Notes: a model not told the origin generated them from the letters alone. A stretch of 58,762 nucleotides of DNA from Gammaproteobacteria bacterium (GCA_021323735.1 JAJPKM010000017.1:1-58762), one strand, 5' to 3'; numbered from the stretch's first letter, positions 6,065-15,842 are shown. Translations and numbers: made by a program.

Positions 6065-8191
6065 ATGACTTCAGTTTACAACCATTGGCTTGTCGGACTC
6101 TCCGTCGTCGTGGCCATGCTCGTTTCGTACACCGCATTGCGGCTGGCCGCGCGAGTGGCGGCCAGCGAAGGGCGCGGGGCTCGGATCTGGCTTGCTATCG
6201 GTTCCGTCGCAATGGGCATTGGCATCTGGTCCATGCATTTCATCGGCATGCTGGCCTTCTCTTTGCCGATACCGCTGGCGTACGACGTGTCCACAACCTT
6301 GCTATCCCTGGCGGTGGCCATCGGCACCTCCGGTTTCGCTCTGGCGATCACCAGCGGTCAGCGGCTCACGATGCTGCGTCTCGGCTGCAGCGCCGTCGCG
6401 ATGGGCGCCGGCATTGCATCGATGCACTACATGGGAATGGCGGCGATCGAGGTGGTGCCGGCCATCGCGTATAGGCCGTGGTTGGTGGCGCTCTCCGTCG
6501 TGATCGCCGTGACGGCCTCGTTCGTTGCTCTTTGGCTGTTCTTTCGGCTGCGCGAGGGAAATTCCCCCTACCAGTGGCTGGCCCGAATCAGCGCCGCCGT
6601 GGTGATGGGCCTTGCCATCAGCGGCATGCACTACACGGGGATGGCTGCCTCCCGATTTTCCCTGGGGTCCATCTGCCGCGGCGGAGTGACCCTTCAAAGC
6701 GGCTGGCTTGCGGTGACCATTGGAGTATTCGCGCTCGGCCTTTTGGTCGTGACTCTGGTGACGGCAATCTACGACGCCCACCTGCAGACCCGCACCCGTA
6801 TCCAGTCGTTGCGGCTCGAGCAGGCCAACGCCGAACTGCAACACCAGGCAACCCACGATGCGCTCACCGGATTGCCGAATCGCACGCTGTTCCTGGACCG
6901 GTTGGGGCGCGAAATCGCCCACGCAGAGCGTGACGGTCACACCTTCGCCGTGATGGTCGTGGACCTCGACCGCTTCAAGGTGATCAACGATACGCTCGGG
7001 CATGGACCCGGAGATCGACTGCTGGTCGAAATCGCGCGTCGTTTGTCACTGGCCATTCGCGCCGTCGATACCGTGGCGCGAATCGGCGGGGATGAGTTCC
7101 TGCTGCTGGTCACGGATATCCGCGAGCCGGCGGATGCAGCAGTCATCGCGGCCAAGGTGGTCGAAGAAATCGATCGATCCGTCAGCATAGACGCGATGGA
7201 AGTGCACACCTCCGCGAGCGTCGGCATCAGCGTCTACCCGGCCGACGGGACAGACTCGGATTCACTCGTCGCGCACGCGGATGAAGCCATGTACTTTGCC
7301 AAGCAGTCCGGCCGGAATGGCTTTCAATTCTTCAGCGCCGACATGAGTGTGTTCTCCCGCGCGCGCCTCGATTTGGAGCGCGATCTGCGCCGCGCTCTGG
7401 CGCTGAAGCAATTCGAGGTGCACTACCAGCCGAAAATCGACATCGTCTCCGGCCGCATGAACAGCGTGGAGGCACTGTTGCGTTGGCGGCACCCCACGCG
7501 CGGGCTGGTCAGCCCGAACGAGTTCATACCGCTTGCAGAGGAAAGCGGGCTCATGTTTGCCATCGGCGAATGGGTGCTGCGCGAGGCATGCCATCAGGCG
7601 CGCCGATGGCAGCAAAGCGGGCTACCCTTCTTGCGAATCGCGGTCAACATCTCGCCCATCCAATTCCTGCAGCCCAAATTCCTGGACATCGTGCGAGCGG
7701 CGCTCGCCGAGCACGATGTGGATCCCCACTATCTGGAAATCGAGTTGACGGAAACGACCGTCATGGACCATGCCGAGAGCTCGATTCAAATTCTCGAGGA
7801 GCTCAGCCGCATGGGCGTGCTGGTATCGATTGATGACTTCGGAACGGGCTATTCAAGCATGAGCTACCTGCGCCGTTTCCCGGTGGACAAGCTCAAGATC
7901 GATCGAAGCTTCATCCATGATCTGACTCCGAATTCGGACGCAGCATCTATCGTCAAAGCGATTATTTCTCTCGCCCACAGTCTGCGGCTCAAAGTCGTCG
8001 CGGAGGGCGTCGAAACAGCGGAACAGCTGCAGCAATTGCGCGAGCTCGGTTGCGATCAGTTCCAAGGTTTCTATCGCAGCTCGGCGGTGCTTCCCGACGA
8101 GATCGAAAAGCTCGCGCAGCCGGACATCGAAGCCGACGAGCGGACCTACATCGAAACCCACAGCAAGCTGGCGGTCTTCAGACGTCGCTAA
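6065..8191 (+). CDS. MHYT-GGDEF-EAL membrane c-di-GMP enzyme
   Basis: Starting from ATG 6065 (a GTG at 6035 is possible) the protein has 708 residues. About 1-240 is an MHYT sensor of roughly seven helices with three motif copies (MHFIGM, MHYMGM, MHYTGM), proposed to bind a metal and sense a diatomic gas. The GGDEF domain has an intact GGDEF near residue 341 and the inhibitory RxxD site (RAVD) five residues before it. The EAL domain keeps EALLRW near 469, VNISP, ELTET, DDFGTG, KLKID and AEGVET, so both synthesis and breakdown look possible. The end of EAL is unusual: the common QGxLxSxP region reads QGFYRSSAVLP. It makes or hydrolyses c-di-GMP at the inner membrane. Confidence 0.93.
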   Translation: MTSVYNHWLVGLSVVVAMLVSYTALRLAARVAASEGRGARIWLAIGSVAMGIGIWSMHFIGMLAFSLPIPLAYDVSTTLLSLAVAIGTSGFALAITSGQRLTMLRLGCSAVAMGAGIASMHYMGMAAIEVVPAIAYRPWLVALSVVIAVTASFVALWLFFRLREGNSPYQWLARISAAVVMGLAISGMHYTGMAASRFSLGSICRGGVTLQSGWLAVTIGVFALGLLVVTLVTAIYDAHLQTRTRIQSLRLEQANAELQHQATHDALTGLPNRTLFLDRLGREIAHAERDGHTFAVMVVDLDRFKVINDTLGHGPGDRLLVEIARRLSLAIRAVDTVARIGGDEFLLLVTDIREPADAAVIAAKVVEEIDRSVSIDAMEVHTSASVGISVYPADGTDSDSLVAHADEAMYFAKQSGRNGFQFFSADMSVFSRARLDLERDLRRALALKQFEVHYQPKIDIVSGRMNSVEALLRWRHPTRGLVSPNEFIPLAEESGLMFAIGEWVLREACHQARRWQQSGLPFLRIAVNISPIQFLQPKFLDIVRAALAEHDVDPHYLEIELTETTVMDHAESSIQILEELSRMGVLVSIDDFGTGYSSMSYLRRFPVDKLKIDRSFIHDLTPNSDAASIVKAIISLAHSLRLKVVAEGVETAEQLQQLRELGCDQFQGFYRSSAVLPDEIEKLAQPDIEADERTYIETHSKLAVFRRR

Positions 8192-8339
8192 ATGCCGCCG
8201 GCCAACGCCGACATGGCGCAATTGAGGGTACGGCGCTCAGCGCGCCCCGGCGGATACCGCATTCCGACGGCGATTTTCACTTACACTGGGAGTCATTCGG
8301 AGAGGCATTTGGGGAATCTTCGTTCGTGATCCACTTGGC

Positions 8340-9203
8340 ATGATTCGTCCACTCGCTCCGGCCTTGTTCGTCTTCTTCTGGTCGACAGGTTTTATCGTGG
8401 CAAGGGCGGCGGCACCTCACGCCGACGTGCAGTTGTTTCTGCTGTGTCGTTTTGCCTCGGTGATTCTGCTGCTGGGCATCGCGGCGGTGGCCGCAGGAAT
8501 TTCATGGCCATCGCCACGCGAGCTGGCTCGGCACGTATTGGCGGGTGCCGTCATGATGGGGCTGTATCTGGTGTTGAGTTTTTGGGCGGTGGCACATGGC
8601 CTGCCCGCCGGCATCATGGCGCTACTGGGTGCGCTGCAGCCATTGTTTACCGCTGCCTGGATGCTGACGCGAGGCGATGGTCGGCCCTCAATGTCGATGT
8701 GGCTGGGACTCCTGGTCGGGTTCTCCGGCGTCGTGCTCGTTCTTCTGCCCAGGCTCGTGAATGCCGGTTTTGCGCTGGCGAGTTCCGCCAATGTCGCCGC
8801 AGGCATGCTGAGCATCGTGGCGCTGACCATCGGCACGCTGGCGCAAAAGCGGCTCAGTGGTGAAGATCTGCGTGTCGCCGGATGTCTGCAGAATCTGGGC
8901 GCGGCCATTGTCGCGGTACTCGCGATGTGCAGCATGGGCGGCACGCGATGGGACGGCAGCCCTGTTTTGTGGGGCGCATTGCTTTGGGCGGTGCTCATTT
9001 CCTCGATTGTCGCGCAAGGCATGCTGATGTGGATGTTGCGTCATGGCGAGGCGACGCGAGTCACGGCGCTGATGCTGTTGGTCCCGCCGCTCGCGGCGAT
9101 TTTGGCATACGCGGTGTTTCATGAAACGCTGAGGCCTTTGCAATTCGCGGGATTCGCGCTGGCGCTTGCCGGTGTCGTACTGGCAAGACGCGCGGTCACC
9201 TAG
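8340..9203 (+). CDS. EamA/DMT-superfamily transporter
   Basis: A 287-residue, highly hydrophobic protein with about ten predicted helices in two EamA repeats. It begins with the family signature APALFVFFWSTGFIVARAA, continues with LLCRFASVILLLGIA and FWAVAHGLPAGIMALLGALQPLFTA at the end of the first repeat, and finishes with MLLVPPLAAILAYAVFHETL and FAGFALALAGVVLARR in the second. Members usually export amino acids, nucleosides or other metabolites across the inner membrane. The substrate is not predictable. It lies 148 bp downstream of the MHYT gene and is convergent with the histidine phosphatase gene, so it is probably a single-gene unit. Confidence 0.9.
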   Translation: MIRPLAPALFVFFWSTGFIVARAAAPHADVQLFLLCRFASVILLLGIAAVAAGISWPSPRELARHVLAGAVMMGLYLVLSFWAVAHGLPAGIMALLGALQPLFTAAWMLTRGDGRPSMSMWLGLLVGFSGVVLVLLPRLVNAGFALASSANVAAGMLSIVALTIGTLAQKRLSGEDLRVAGCLQNLGAAIVAVLAMCSMGGTRWDGSPVLWGALLWAVLISSIVAQGMLMWMLRHGEATRVTALMLLVPPLAAILAYAVFHETLRPLQFAGFALALAGVVLARRAVT

Positions 9204-9258
9204 ATGTATTCTTCGGTGCGCCCCGCTGGCAGGTGCGCGGCCCTGAGCCGGCCTCGGC

Positions 9259-9831
9259 CTACCCTGGTGCCCCTTGCGGCGGCCGATAGACGCAGTATTG
9301 CCAGTACCGATGGGTGGGCCGCTTAGGACCCACCCACCCCGCTCGAACCAACTGCCTCGCGATCAATGCCGTCATGACGGCATGCCCCATGAGGAATACC
9401 GATTTGTGCTCTCGGGCGAGATCGATGAGCCTTTCGGCCGCACGCTGCGCTCGGTTCGTCGCCGTCGAATGCGACTCTGAATTGGCGGAGTAGCCGCAGA
9501 ACCACGCCACGCGGAATAGTACCGTCCACACCGACAGCGGCAGATGCGGGAATTTCCACATTGCATGAGGCAGCTCTGCCTCGCGGAAAACATCCTCGAT
9601 GCCGATGTCCCGTGTCGGAGCCAGGGCGTATGCAGACTGCACGCAGCGCGGTAACGGGCTGGCGATGATGCATCGAGACGTGACCGCCCGGGTCGCAGCA
9701 TGCTGTGGAAATTCCTCCGCGGAGATCTCGGCGGCATCGTAAGCGCGAAGCCAGTTTGCAATCTGCCGGGGAGCCATCCAAGTCCACTGATCGAGTCTCG
9801 GTCTGCCGTGACGTGCCAGCACAATCTCCAT
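9259..9831 (-). CDS. Histidine phosphatase-superfamily protein
   Basis: The start is set at the ATG at 9831, which gives the typical opening MEIVLARHGRP. An upstream in-frame ATG at 9888 would add 19 residues. The RHG motif supplies the phosphorylated histidine, and a second catalytic histidine is in LMGHAVMTALIARQL near the C-terminus. Between them are SPLPRCVQSA (the arginine after S-P-L is a family hallmark) and FREAELPH (acid position). At about 190 residues it is a normal small phosphoglycerate-mutase-like phosphatase. A C-terminal stretch rich in aromatic and basic residues follows the core. The physiological substrate is unknown. Confidence 0.78.
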   Translation of the reverse strand: MEIVLARHGRPRLDQWTWMAPRQIANWLRAYDAAEISAEEFPQHAATRAVTSRCIIASPLPRCVQSAYALAPTRDIGIEDVFREAELPHAMWKFPHLPLSVWTVLFRVAWFCGYSANSESHSTATNRAQRAAERLIDLAREHKSVFLMGHAVMTALIARQLVRAGWVGPKRPTHRYWQYCVYRPPQGAPG

Positions 9832-10020
9832 GCGCGCGATCTTGTCCTTGGGGGAAAAATGAAAGCGAAATATAGCATGCGTGGGCAACCCGGGCGAACG
9901 TCCGCACTCCCGCCTACCTCAAGCTCGCCCCATCGGGAGAGGGCTTTACCGGGATGAATCGGGTATATATGATGGAATATAACGCGCGTAACGATGATCG
10001 CCGGATTTGCTAGAGGGACA

Positions 10021-11580
10021 ATGGTGAAGAATTCAGTACTGGCATTGATAGTCGTGAGCACAATCGCAGGCATTGCCCACGCGGAGCCCACCGCCGATGT
10101 TCCGGCCGCCGAACCGATTCCGGCTGCTCCACCCAGCTCCGCGGGCTGCGGGAGTCTTCATGAGTTCGTCGCCACCGATTGCTCGCTGACCTGGAACGGC
10201 ATCACCGTGTACGGCGTGTATGACGTCGGCGTCGGCTGGGTCAGCCATGGCTTGCGGGAGAATGGCTTCAACTATGAGGGCGAATCGCTGATCAACCGCA
10301 ACGGCAATCACTCCCAATTCCTCATTGCACCGAATAACCTGCAGCAGACGGGTTTGGGCATCAAGGCCAAAGTGGAGTTCATGGATCACTGGTACGCGGT
10401 GTTCAATGCGTCGACCGGCTTCAATCCACAGTCCGGCGATCTCGCCAACATGGCAGCCACCAACACCACGAACAACGGCTTACCAAGGGGTAGCTATTCG
10501 GAAACCGGCGACGGCGCGCGCGCGGGTCAAACCTTCAACGACGAGGTCTATGGCGGCATATCGTCAACGTATCTCGGTACGCTGACCTTCGGCCGTCAGC
10601 GCGCCCTCGGCACGGATGCCATGCTCGCGTACGATCCCGCCGGCGGCGCCTACTCCTTCTCGTTCATCGGCTATAACGGTCTGACGGCCGGCGGTGGCGA
10701 CACCCAGGACACCCGTTGGGACGAGGCCATCAAATATCGCGTGAGTTACGGCCCGGTCCATTTCGGCGCGATGTATAAACTCGCCGACGGTTCGGGTGGC
10801 TGCTACTCAGCCTCCGCAACCTGGACTGCTGCCACCTGTACGCCGGAAGAGGCGCATAACACCGCCTATGCGTTCGACTTCGGCGCAGAGTACGCAAATT
10901 TCTCGGCGGACATCGTCTACCAGCACTACAACCAGGCGATCAGCGTACTCAACCCCCTGCTGGGGCCTGAGAGTCCGACGCAGCCCTATCAGTCGACCCT
11001 CAACAGCATCAATCAGCATCCCATCACCGGGGCCAATGTGATCGGCACGGACAACACAGAATATGGCATCGTGACCGACAACAGTGCCCTGATGCTCGCG
11101 GCAAAATATACCTGGGACCCGTTCAAGTTCTTTGCCGGCTACGAACACATCCGGCTGACCAACCCGTCCAGCCCATTGGGTATCGGCGCCTCGGCCCAGG
11201 GTGGTTATCTCCTGAGCGGCGTCGAAGACACCAATCTGGATTCTCCCAGGATCGTGCAGGTGTGGTGGACGGGTGTGAAATACGCATACGACGGCAAAAC
11301 CGACATCACCTTGTCTTGGTACCATCAGCTGCAGAACGACTTCCGTGTGCCGTCCGCGTGCTCGCCCGCCGCCGGTTTCCGTAGCTCCTGCGCAGGGACT
11401 CTCAATGAGGAGTCCCTCTATGTGGATCATCATTTCACCAAGCGATTCGATGTCTACGCAGGCATTGCGTATTCCAGCGTGAGCGGCGGTCTGGCCATTG
11501 CCATCCCTCACGGCCCCGGCGTCCCCTACAACTTCAACACCAACCTTGCGCCGACGATGGGTGGGCGTTTCGCCTTCTGA
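10021..11580 (+). CDS. Gram-negative general porin
   Basis: The ATG at 10021 follows AGAGGGACA and gives 519 residues. Residues 1-21 are a signal peptide (MVKNSVLALIVVSTIAGIAHA). After a Pro/Ala-rich linker the chain reads LTWNGITVYGVYDVGVGWVSHG, the typical first strand of trimeric porins, and then alternates strands and loops (GLGIKAKVEF, YGGISSTYLGTLTFGRQRA, VSYGPVHFGAMYKL). It ends in a strand closing with Phe (MGGRFAF), the usual outer-membrane insertion signal. It forms a diffusion channel for small hydrophilic solutes. At about 500 mature residues it is longer than most members (330-400), owing to extended loops such as the Cys-bearing GSGGCYSA and CSPAAGFRSSC. Confidence 0.88.
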   Translation: MVKNSVLALIVVSTIAGIAHAEPTADVPAAEPIPAAPPSSAGCGSLHEFVATDCSLTWNGITVYGVYDVGVGWVSHGLRENGFNYEGESLINRNGNHSQFLIAPNNLQQTGLGIKAKVEFMDHWYAVFNASTGFNPQSGDLANMAATNTTNNGLPRGSYSETGDGARAGQTFNDEVYGGISSTYLGTLTFGRQRALGTDAMLAYDPAGGAYSFSFIGYNGLTAGGGDTQDTRWDEAIKYRVSYGPVHFGAMYKLADGSGGCYSASATWTAATCTPEEAHNTAYAFDFGAEYANFSADIVYQHYNQAISVLNPLLGPESPTQPYQSTLNSINQHPITGANVIGTDNTEYGIVTDNSALMLAAKYTWDPFKFFAGYEHIRLTNPSSPLGIGASAQGGYLLSGVEDTNLDSPRIVQVWWTGVKYAYDGKTDITLSWYHQLQNDFRVPSACSPAAGFRSSCAGTLNEESLYVDHHFTKRFDVYAGIAYSSVSGGLAIAIPHGPGVPYNFNTNLAPTMGGRFAF

Positions 11581-11624
11581 GGCTTTTCCGCTACGATGGC
11601 CGGACCGATGCTCTGATCGAACCC

Positions 11625-11924
11625 ATGCCACATTCCCTAGTTTGCTGGCGCTGCGGCGCCTCCCTATCCGCGCTCAGCCTGCCTTTGCGGCGCCTCGATG
11701 TGTGCAAGGCCTGCAATGCGGAATTGCACGTGTGCAAGATGTGCGTCGAATACGACATCTCGTATGCCAAGCATTGCAAGGAACCTACGGCGGAGGAGGT
11801 TCGGAACAAGGAGGAGGCGAATTTTTGCGATCACTTCAAGCCCAGAGCCGGCGCCTACGTGGCGAAGAACGAGGTGGAAATCGCCAAGGCCAGGTCCGCT
11901 CTGGACGATTTATTTAGAAAGTGA
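11625..11924 (+). CDS. Small zinc-ribbon-like cysteine-rich protein
   Basis: A 99-residue cytoplasmic-looking protein with eight cysteines, six of them in three CxxC pairs: CWRC (7/10), CKAC (27/30) and CKMC (37/40). Single cysteines are at 51 and 67 (HCKEPTAEE, NFCDHFKPR). This spacing predicts two small zinc sites. The C-terminal third is helical and charged (NEVEIAKARSALDDLFRK). I recall unnamed proteobacterial proteins with this layout but cannot assign a function. Candidate roles are protein or nucleic-acid binding. It begins 44 bp after the porin stop and could be read through from it, although no dedicated promoter is obvious. Confidence 0.6.
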   Translation: MPHSLVCWRCGASLSALSLPLRRLDVCKACNAELHVCKMCVEYDISYAKHCKEPTAEEVRNKEEANFCDHFKPRAGAYVAKNEVEIAKARSALDDLFRK

Positions 11925-12043
11925 CTTCGGCCCCTTAACATCGCCGTCACTCCCGAACGACATAATATTTTTCGATCGTGAGGCGATTCACATGGCGGTG
12001 AGCGGCGCCTCAAGCTTTAGTCTCCTAGGCCGATGCGCTGCGC

Positions 12044-12517
12044 ATGCGAAACACCCCACGCGCAGACCGACCGCTACCCGAAAGCCCCGGCTTTCCCCTG
12101 GTCGAAGTGGTGGTCACGATCAGCTTGCTGGGTATCGTCGGCGCCTTCGCCTTGTCGCGATTTACCCGCCTCGCCAATACCGCGCGGGCGACCACGGTGG
12201 CGACCCTCGGTGCCAACCTTCGCCGTACCGCCGAGGCGGCGCATGCTCAATTTCTGGCGTCCGGGGCCCATCTGTCGGCGAGCACCATAGAGGGAAAAAG
12301 CATCCACCTGGAGAACGGCTACCCCGGCACCGGCCCCGACGGCATTCGCAATGTGGTGATCGAATCGGACGGCTTTACCGCCCACGAAGGTGCCGGATTT
12401 GTCACCTTCATCCGGGCGGGTGCGCCGGCCGCGCAACAATGCGCCGTCACCTATCGACATGCCCCTGCGCAAAGCCCCGTCCCCCCCGAGACCGATATCG
12501 ATGTCAGTGGCTGTTAG
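12044..12517 (+). CDS. Type IV pilin / type II pseudopilin-like protein
   Basis: A 157-residue protein with a class-III prepilin signal: a short charged leader, then Gly16-Phe17 as the cleavage site, Glu21 at the +5 position and a hydrophobic helix (VVVTISLLGIVGAFALSRF). The consensus GFTLxE appears as GFPLVE. The C-terminal region has two cysteines (133 and 157) that could close the D-region loop of type IVa pilins. Such proteins are processed by a prepilin peptidase and assemble into pili or secretion pseudopili. No assembly ATPase, secretin or peptidase gene is nearby, so it is an orphan that would use machinery encoded elsewhere. The ribosome binding site is poor. Confidence 0.75.
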   Translation: MRNTPRADRPLPESPGFPLVEVVVTISLLGIVGAFALSRFTRLANTARATTVATLGANLRRTAEAAHAQFLASGAHLSASTIEGKSIHLENGYPGTGPDGIRNVVIESDGFTAHEGAGFVTFIRAGAPAAQQCAVTYRHAPAQSPVPPETDIDVSGC

Positions 12518-12602
12518 GTTTAGGGGAATCCCGCATATTGGTTATCCGGGTATACGCCTAGAATTTGGGAGAGTATAAGGTAGTCCGGAGGTAGACTAAG
12601 AG

Positions 12603-15600
12603 TTGCCGGAGTTCCAACGGATGGCGACGTCTCCGGGTTTATTACGTCTCGCTGCCAATGCGCCCCGAGCCTTGGCTGACACTGCGTTGGACAGCCTGCG
12701 CGAGGCAGTGCTGGTGGTCGACGCACGCCACAAGCACCTGCCCATCGTTCTGGCCAATGCCTGCGCCCGCGCTGCGCTGAGCGTGCAAGGCGACACCGAT
12801 TTTCTTGAAACCCCACTGGCCCTGGTGCTCGATGCCGCGAGTGCCACCAGCATCGGCAATTTGTTGTCGTCCGTGTCCGAATCCGGCACGTCCTGCAACC
12901 GAGTCATCGCCTGGCGCTTCACCCAAGGCGAGCGCTCAGTGATGACCGACATCAAGCCGCTGCTCTCGGCCGGTCAGCGTCTGATCATGCTGAGTTTCTC
13001 GCCCCCGACTTTGCAGCCGGACCTGGCGTCGGCATTCGACCAGTTACCCTTCGACATCCTCATTCTGGATGCGGAATTCAAAGTCACCTACGCCAACGCG
13101 GGCGCCGTTCGCTCGGCAGGTCCCCTGCCGGGTGGATTGCTGGGCTGCTCGGCACTCATGCTGGCCCCGACGCGGTTGCTCAAGGCGGAAATCTTTGAGC
13201 GCGCATTGCAGGGTCATCCCTTCCACGAGGAGACCCTCGTCCTCGAGGAGGCGGGGCGGTCCGCGCGCCGTTTCGAGGTCGATGTGCAGCCCTTCAAGGT
13301 GGCCTCCGCCACGGCCGGCCTCGTGATCTGGTCCGTGGAAGTGACCGACCCGCGCAAGACTCATCGCGTCCAGGGCAGTGGCGACCGGCGTCTGCTCGCG
13401 CTTACCGCGCAGGCTCTGGACATCATCACCATCGGTGGGCCGGACGGCCGGGTGCAGTACGTGAGCGGCGGGCTGCAAAACTCCTTAGGCTTCACCGCGG
13501 AGGAGCGCGAATCGCATTTGGTGTTCGAGCTGGCGCATCCGGACGATCGCGCCGAGCTCCTCGCCAAGTATGGGCAATTGCTGGCGGGCGATATCAAGTC
13601 GTTTTCCCAGGAATTTCGCAGCCGCCACAAGGACGGCTCCTACCGCTGGCTGGAATCGCGCTGCGTCTCGGCGCTCGACAATCCCTTGATCGGCGGGGTG
13701 GTGATCAATTCGCGGGATATCACCGAGCGCAAACAGGCGGAGTTCAAGCTGGCGCAGCGCGAGGAGGTGTTCCGTCTGGCCGCCGAAGCCGTGGACGGTA
13801 TTATTTTCGAGTGGGATGTCGCCAAAGGCACGGTGAATCGCTCGCGCGCCGTGCAAGACGTGTTGGGCATCGACCCGGATGAACTCGATCCCACGATCAG
13901 CGGGTGGATGGAGCGCATCCATCCCCGCGATTTCATCGCCGCCAAGAAGGCCATCGGTGTCGGACTGATGAACGGCCGCGGATGGACCACGACCTATCGC
14001 ATTCGCGACGTCAAAGGCCGCTATAAGTCCATCCTCGATCGGGCGCTGGTGCAGCGCAATCCCGCCGGCGATCCGGTGCGCGTGATCGGCTGCGGCGTCG
14101 ATGTTTCGGAAATCAAACGCCTCACGGATATTCTGGACGAAACCCAGCGCACCGCCAATATCGGCGGCTGGGAATACAGCTATGCCACGCAGGATCTGAC
14201 CTGGACCGACGAGATGTATCGCATCTACGACGCGCGGCCAGAGGAATTCGCGCCATCCTGGGAATCGATGCTGGGGCAGTGCACCCGTGAGTCGGGTGAC
14301 TGGTTTCGCGAAGCTTTACGCCGTGCCGAAGCCGGCGAAGGCCATATCGATCTCGAGTTGGAGATCAATACGTTCCAGCATCAACGCATCTGGGTGCGGG
14401 TCATCGGTCATCTGGAAATGCTGGGCGGGCGCCCGTTCCGCTCCTTCGGCTCGGTACAGAATATCCAGGCGAAAAAGCTCGCGCAGATCGCGCTCGAGAG
14501 CAGCACCGGGTGGTTGAAACTTTCCATGGCCATGGCCAATATGCACGCCTGGCGCTGGGACCGGGCGCGAAATTCCTTCGAGTTCGCGAATTTGAAAGAT
14601 CCGCAGGCGCAGCTGTCCAGTGTCTATCCCGACATGGAGACCATGCTGGCGCGCGTGCATCCCAATGACCAAGACGCGGTCAAACGCGCCATCGACGATG
14701 CCTTGGCCGGGCATGTCGAGGTGCGCCAGGAATTCGAGCTCCTCGGCGTCGACGGGCGCTATCGAGCCTACGCCACCACCGCCAGGCCCCTATTCGAGGG
14801 CACGGTCCCTCGCGGACTGGTGGGCGTCATCCAAGACGTCACGGCACGGCGGGACTCGGAACGGCGCCTGCGCTGCTCGGAGGAATTGCTGCGGGCGACA
14901 ACCACCAACACGGCCGACACGCTGTTCCTGCTCGATACCGCCCTACATGTGCGTTTCGTGAACAAGAGTGTGAATGGTATCGCGACGGAGCAAATCATCG
15001 GACGCGATATCGGTACGCTGTTGCCCGAACCTGCGCGCGACGGGATGTTGCAAAAGCTGAGGCACATACTCAAGACCGGCGAGACGGCCACGTTCGAATT
15101 CGAATCCAGCGACGCGGGGCACGTGCAATATTTCGAGAACCGCGCCGTGCTGGTGCGCGACGACGGCGTGGCCACCGGCATTTCGATTTCGATGCGCGAC
15201 ATCACCGAACGCAAACGATTGGAGCAGGAAATCCTCGATGTATCGGCGCGCGAGCGCCAGAGCATCGGCCGAGATCTGCACGACGGTCTAGGCCAAGAGT
15301 TGACCGGTGTGGCGTTGATGATGCGCGGACTGGCGAGCCGAATCGCGGAGCGCTGCCCCGACGTCGTCGAGAACGTGAACGAAATCGTCGTTTATGTCAA
15401 TCAATCGATCGAAACGGCCCGTTCCCTCGCCCGAGGCCTCCTGCCGGTAAGCACCGAAACCGGCGGCCTGGCCTCGGCGTTGCGCGCGCTCGCCGCGCGC
15501 AGCCGCGACCTGTATGGCCTGGAAGTGACCTTCCGCGCCGAAGTCGGCGAGAAACTCACGCTTTCGGAGACCGGCGCCAGCCATCTCTACCGTATCGCCC

Positions 15601-15842
15601 AGGAGGCGCTGACCAATGCCGCGCGGCATGGACGCGCCACCTGCGTGCAGATCGTGCTCATCGCCACCGACTTAGGATTTTCATTGCGCATCATCGACAA
15701 CGGCATCGGCCTGGCACGCGCCATACCGTCCAGCGCGGGGATGGGCTTGAAGATCATGAGGTATCGGGCCGACATGATCGGTGCCCGATTCGACATTACG
15801 GCCAACACGCCGAACGGCGCCGTCATCACGGTGGTGGGGTAG
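12603..15842 (+). CDS. Seven-PAS sensor histidine kinase, NarL-type (HisKA_3)
   Basis: 1079 residues if the TTG at 12603 is used, which has GGAGG 11 bases upstream. ATG 12621 is an alternative. No membrane helix is evident, so it should sense in the cytoplasm. I count about seven PAS/PAC units (roughly 28-140, 145-260, 262-385, 388-505, 513-630, 640-755 and 760-875), two closing with the PAC signature DITERK. The kinase core follows: the HisKA_3 box with RQSIGRDLHDGLGQEL (His893), then HATPase_c with EALTNAARHG, DNGIGL and GMGLKIM. It would autophosphorylate and pass phosphate to the response regulator encoded 55 bp downstream. Signals and cofactors of the PAS domains cannot be assigned. Confidence 0.92.
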   Translation: MPEFQRMATSPGLLRLAANAPRALADTALDSLREAVLVVDARHKHLPIVLANACARAALSVQGDTDFLETPLALVLDAASATSIGNLLSSVSESGTSCNRVIAWRFTQGERSVMTDIKPLLSAGQRLIMLSFSPPTLQPDLASAFDQLPFDILILDAEFKVTYANAGAVRSAGPLPGGLLGCSALMLAPTRLLKAEIFERALQGHPFHEETLVLEEAGRSARRFEVDVQPFKVASATAGLVIWSVEVTDPRKTHRVQGSGDRRLLALTAQALDIITIGGPDGRVQYVSGGLQNSLGFTAEERESHLVFELAHPDDRAELLAKYGQLLAGDIKSFSQEFRSRHKDGSYRWLESRCVSALDNPLIGGVVINSRDITERKQAEFKLAQREEVFRLAAEAVDGIIFEWDVAKGTVNRSRAVQDVLGIDPDELDPTISGWMERIHPRDFIAAKKAIGVGLMNGRGWTTTYRIRDVKGRYKSILDRALVQRNPAGDPVRVIGCGVDVSEIKRLTDILDETQRTANIGGWEYSYATQDLTWTDEMYRIYDARPEEFAPSWESMLGQCTRESGDWFREALRRAEAGEGHIDLELEINTFQHQRIWVRVIGHLEMLGGRPFRSFGSVQNIQAKKLAQIALESSTGWLKLSMAMANMHAWRWDRARNSFEFANLKDPQAQLSSVYPDMETMLARVHPNDQDAVKRAIDDALAGHVEVRQEFELLGVDGRYRAYATTARPLFEGTVPRGLVGVIQDVTARRDSERRLRCSEELLRATTTNTADTLFLLDTALHVRFVNKSVNGIATEQIIGRDIGTLLPEPARDGMLQKLRHILKTGETATFEFESSDAGHVQYFENRAVLVRDDGVATGISISMRDITERKRLEQEILDVSARERQSIGRDLHDGLGQELTGVALMMRGLASRIAERCPDVVENVNEIVVYVNQSIETARSLARGLLPVSTETGGLASALRALAARSRDLYGLEVTFRAEVGEKLTLSETGASHLYRIAQEALTNAARHGRATCVQIVLIATDLGFSLRIIDNGIGLARAIPSSAGMGLKIMRYRADMIGARFDITANTPNGAVITVVG

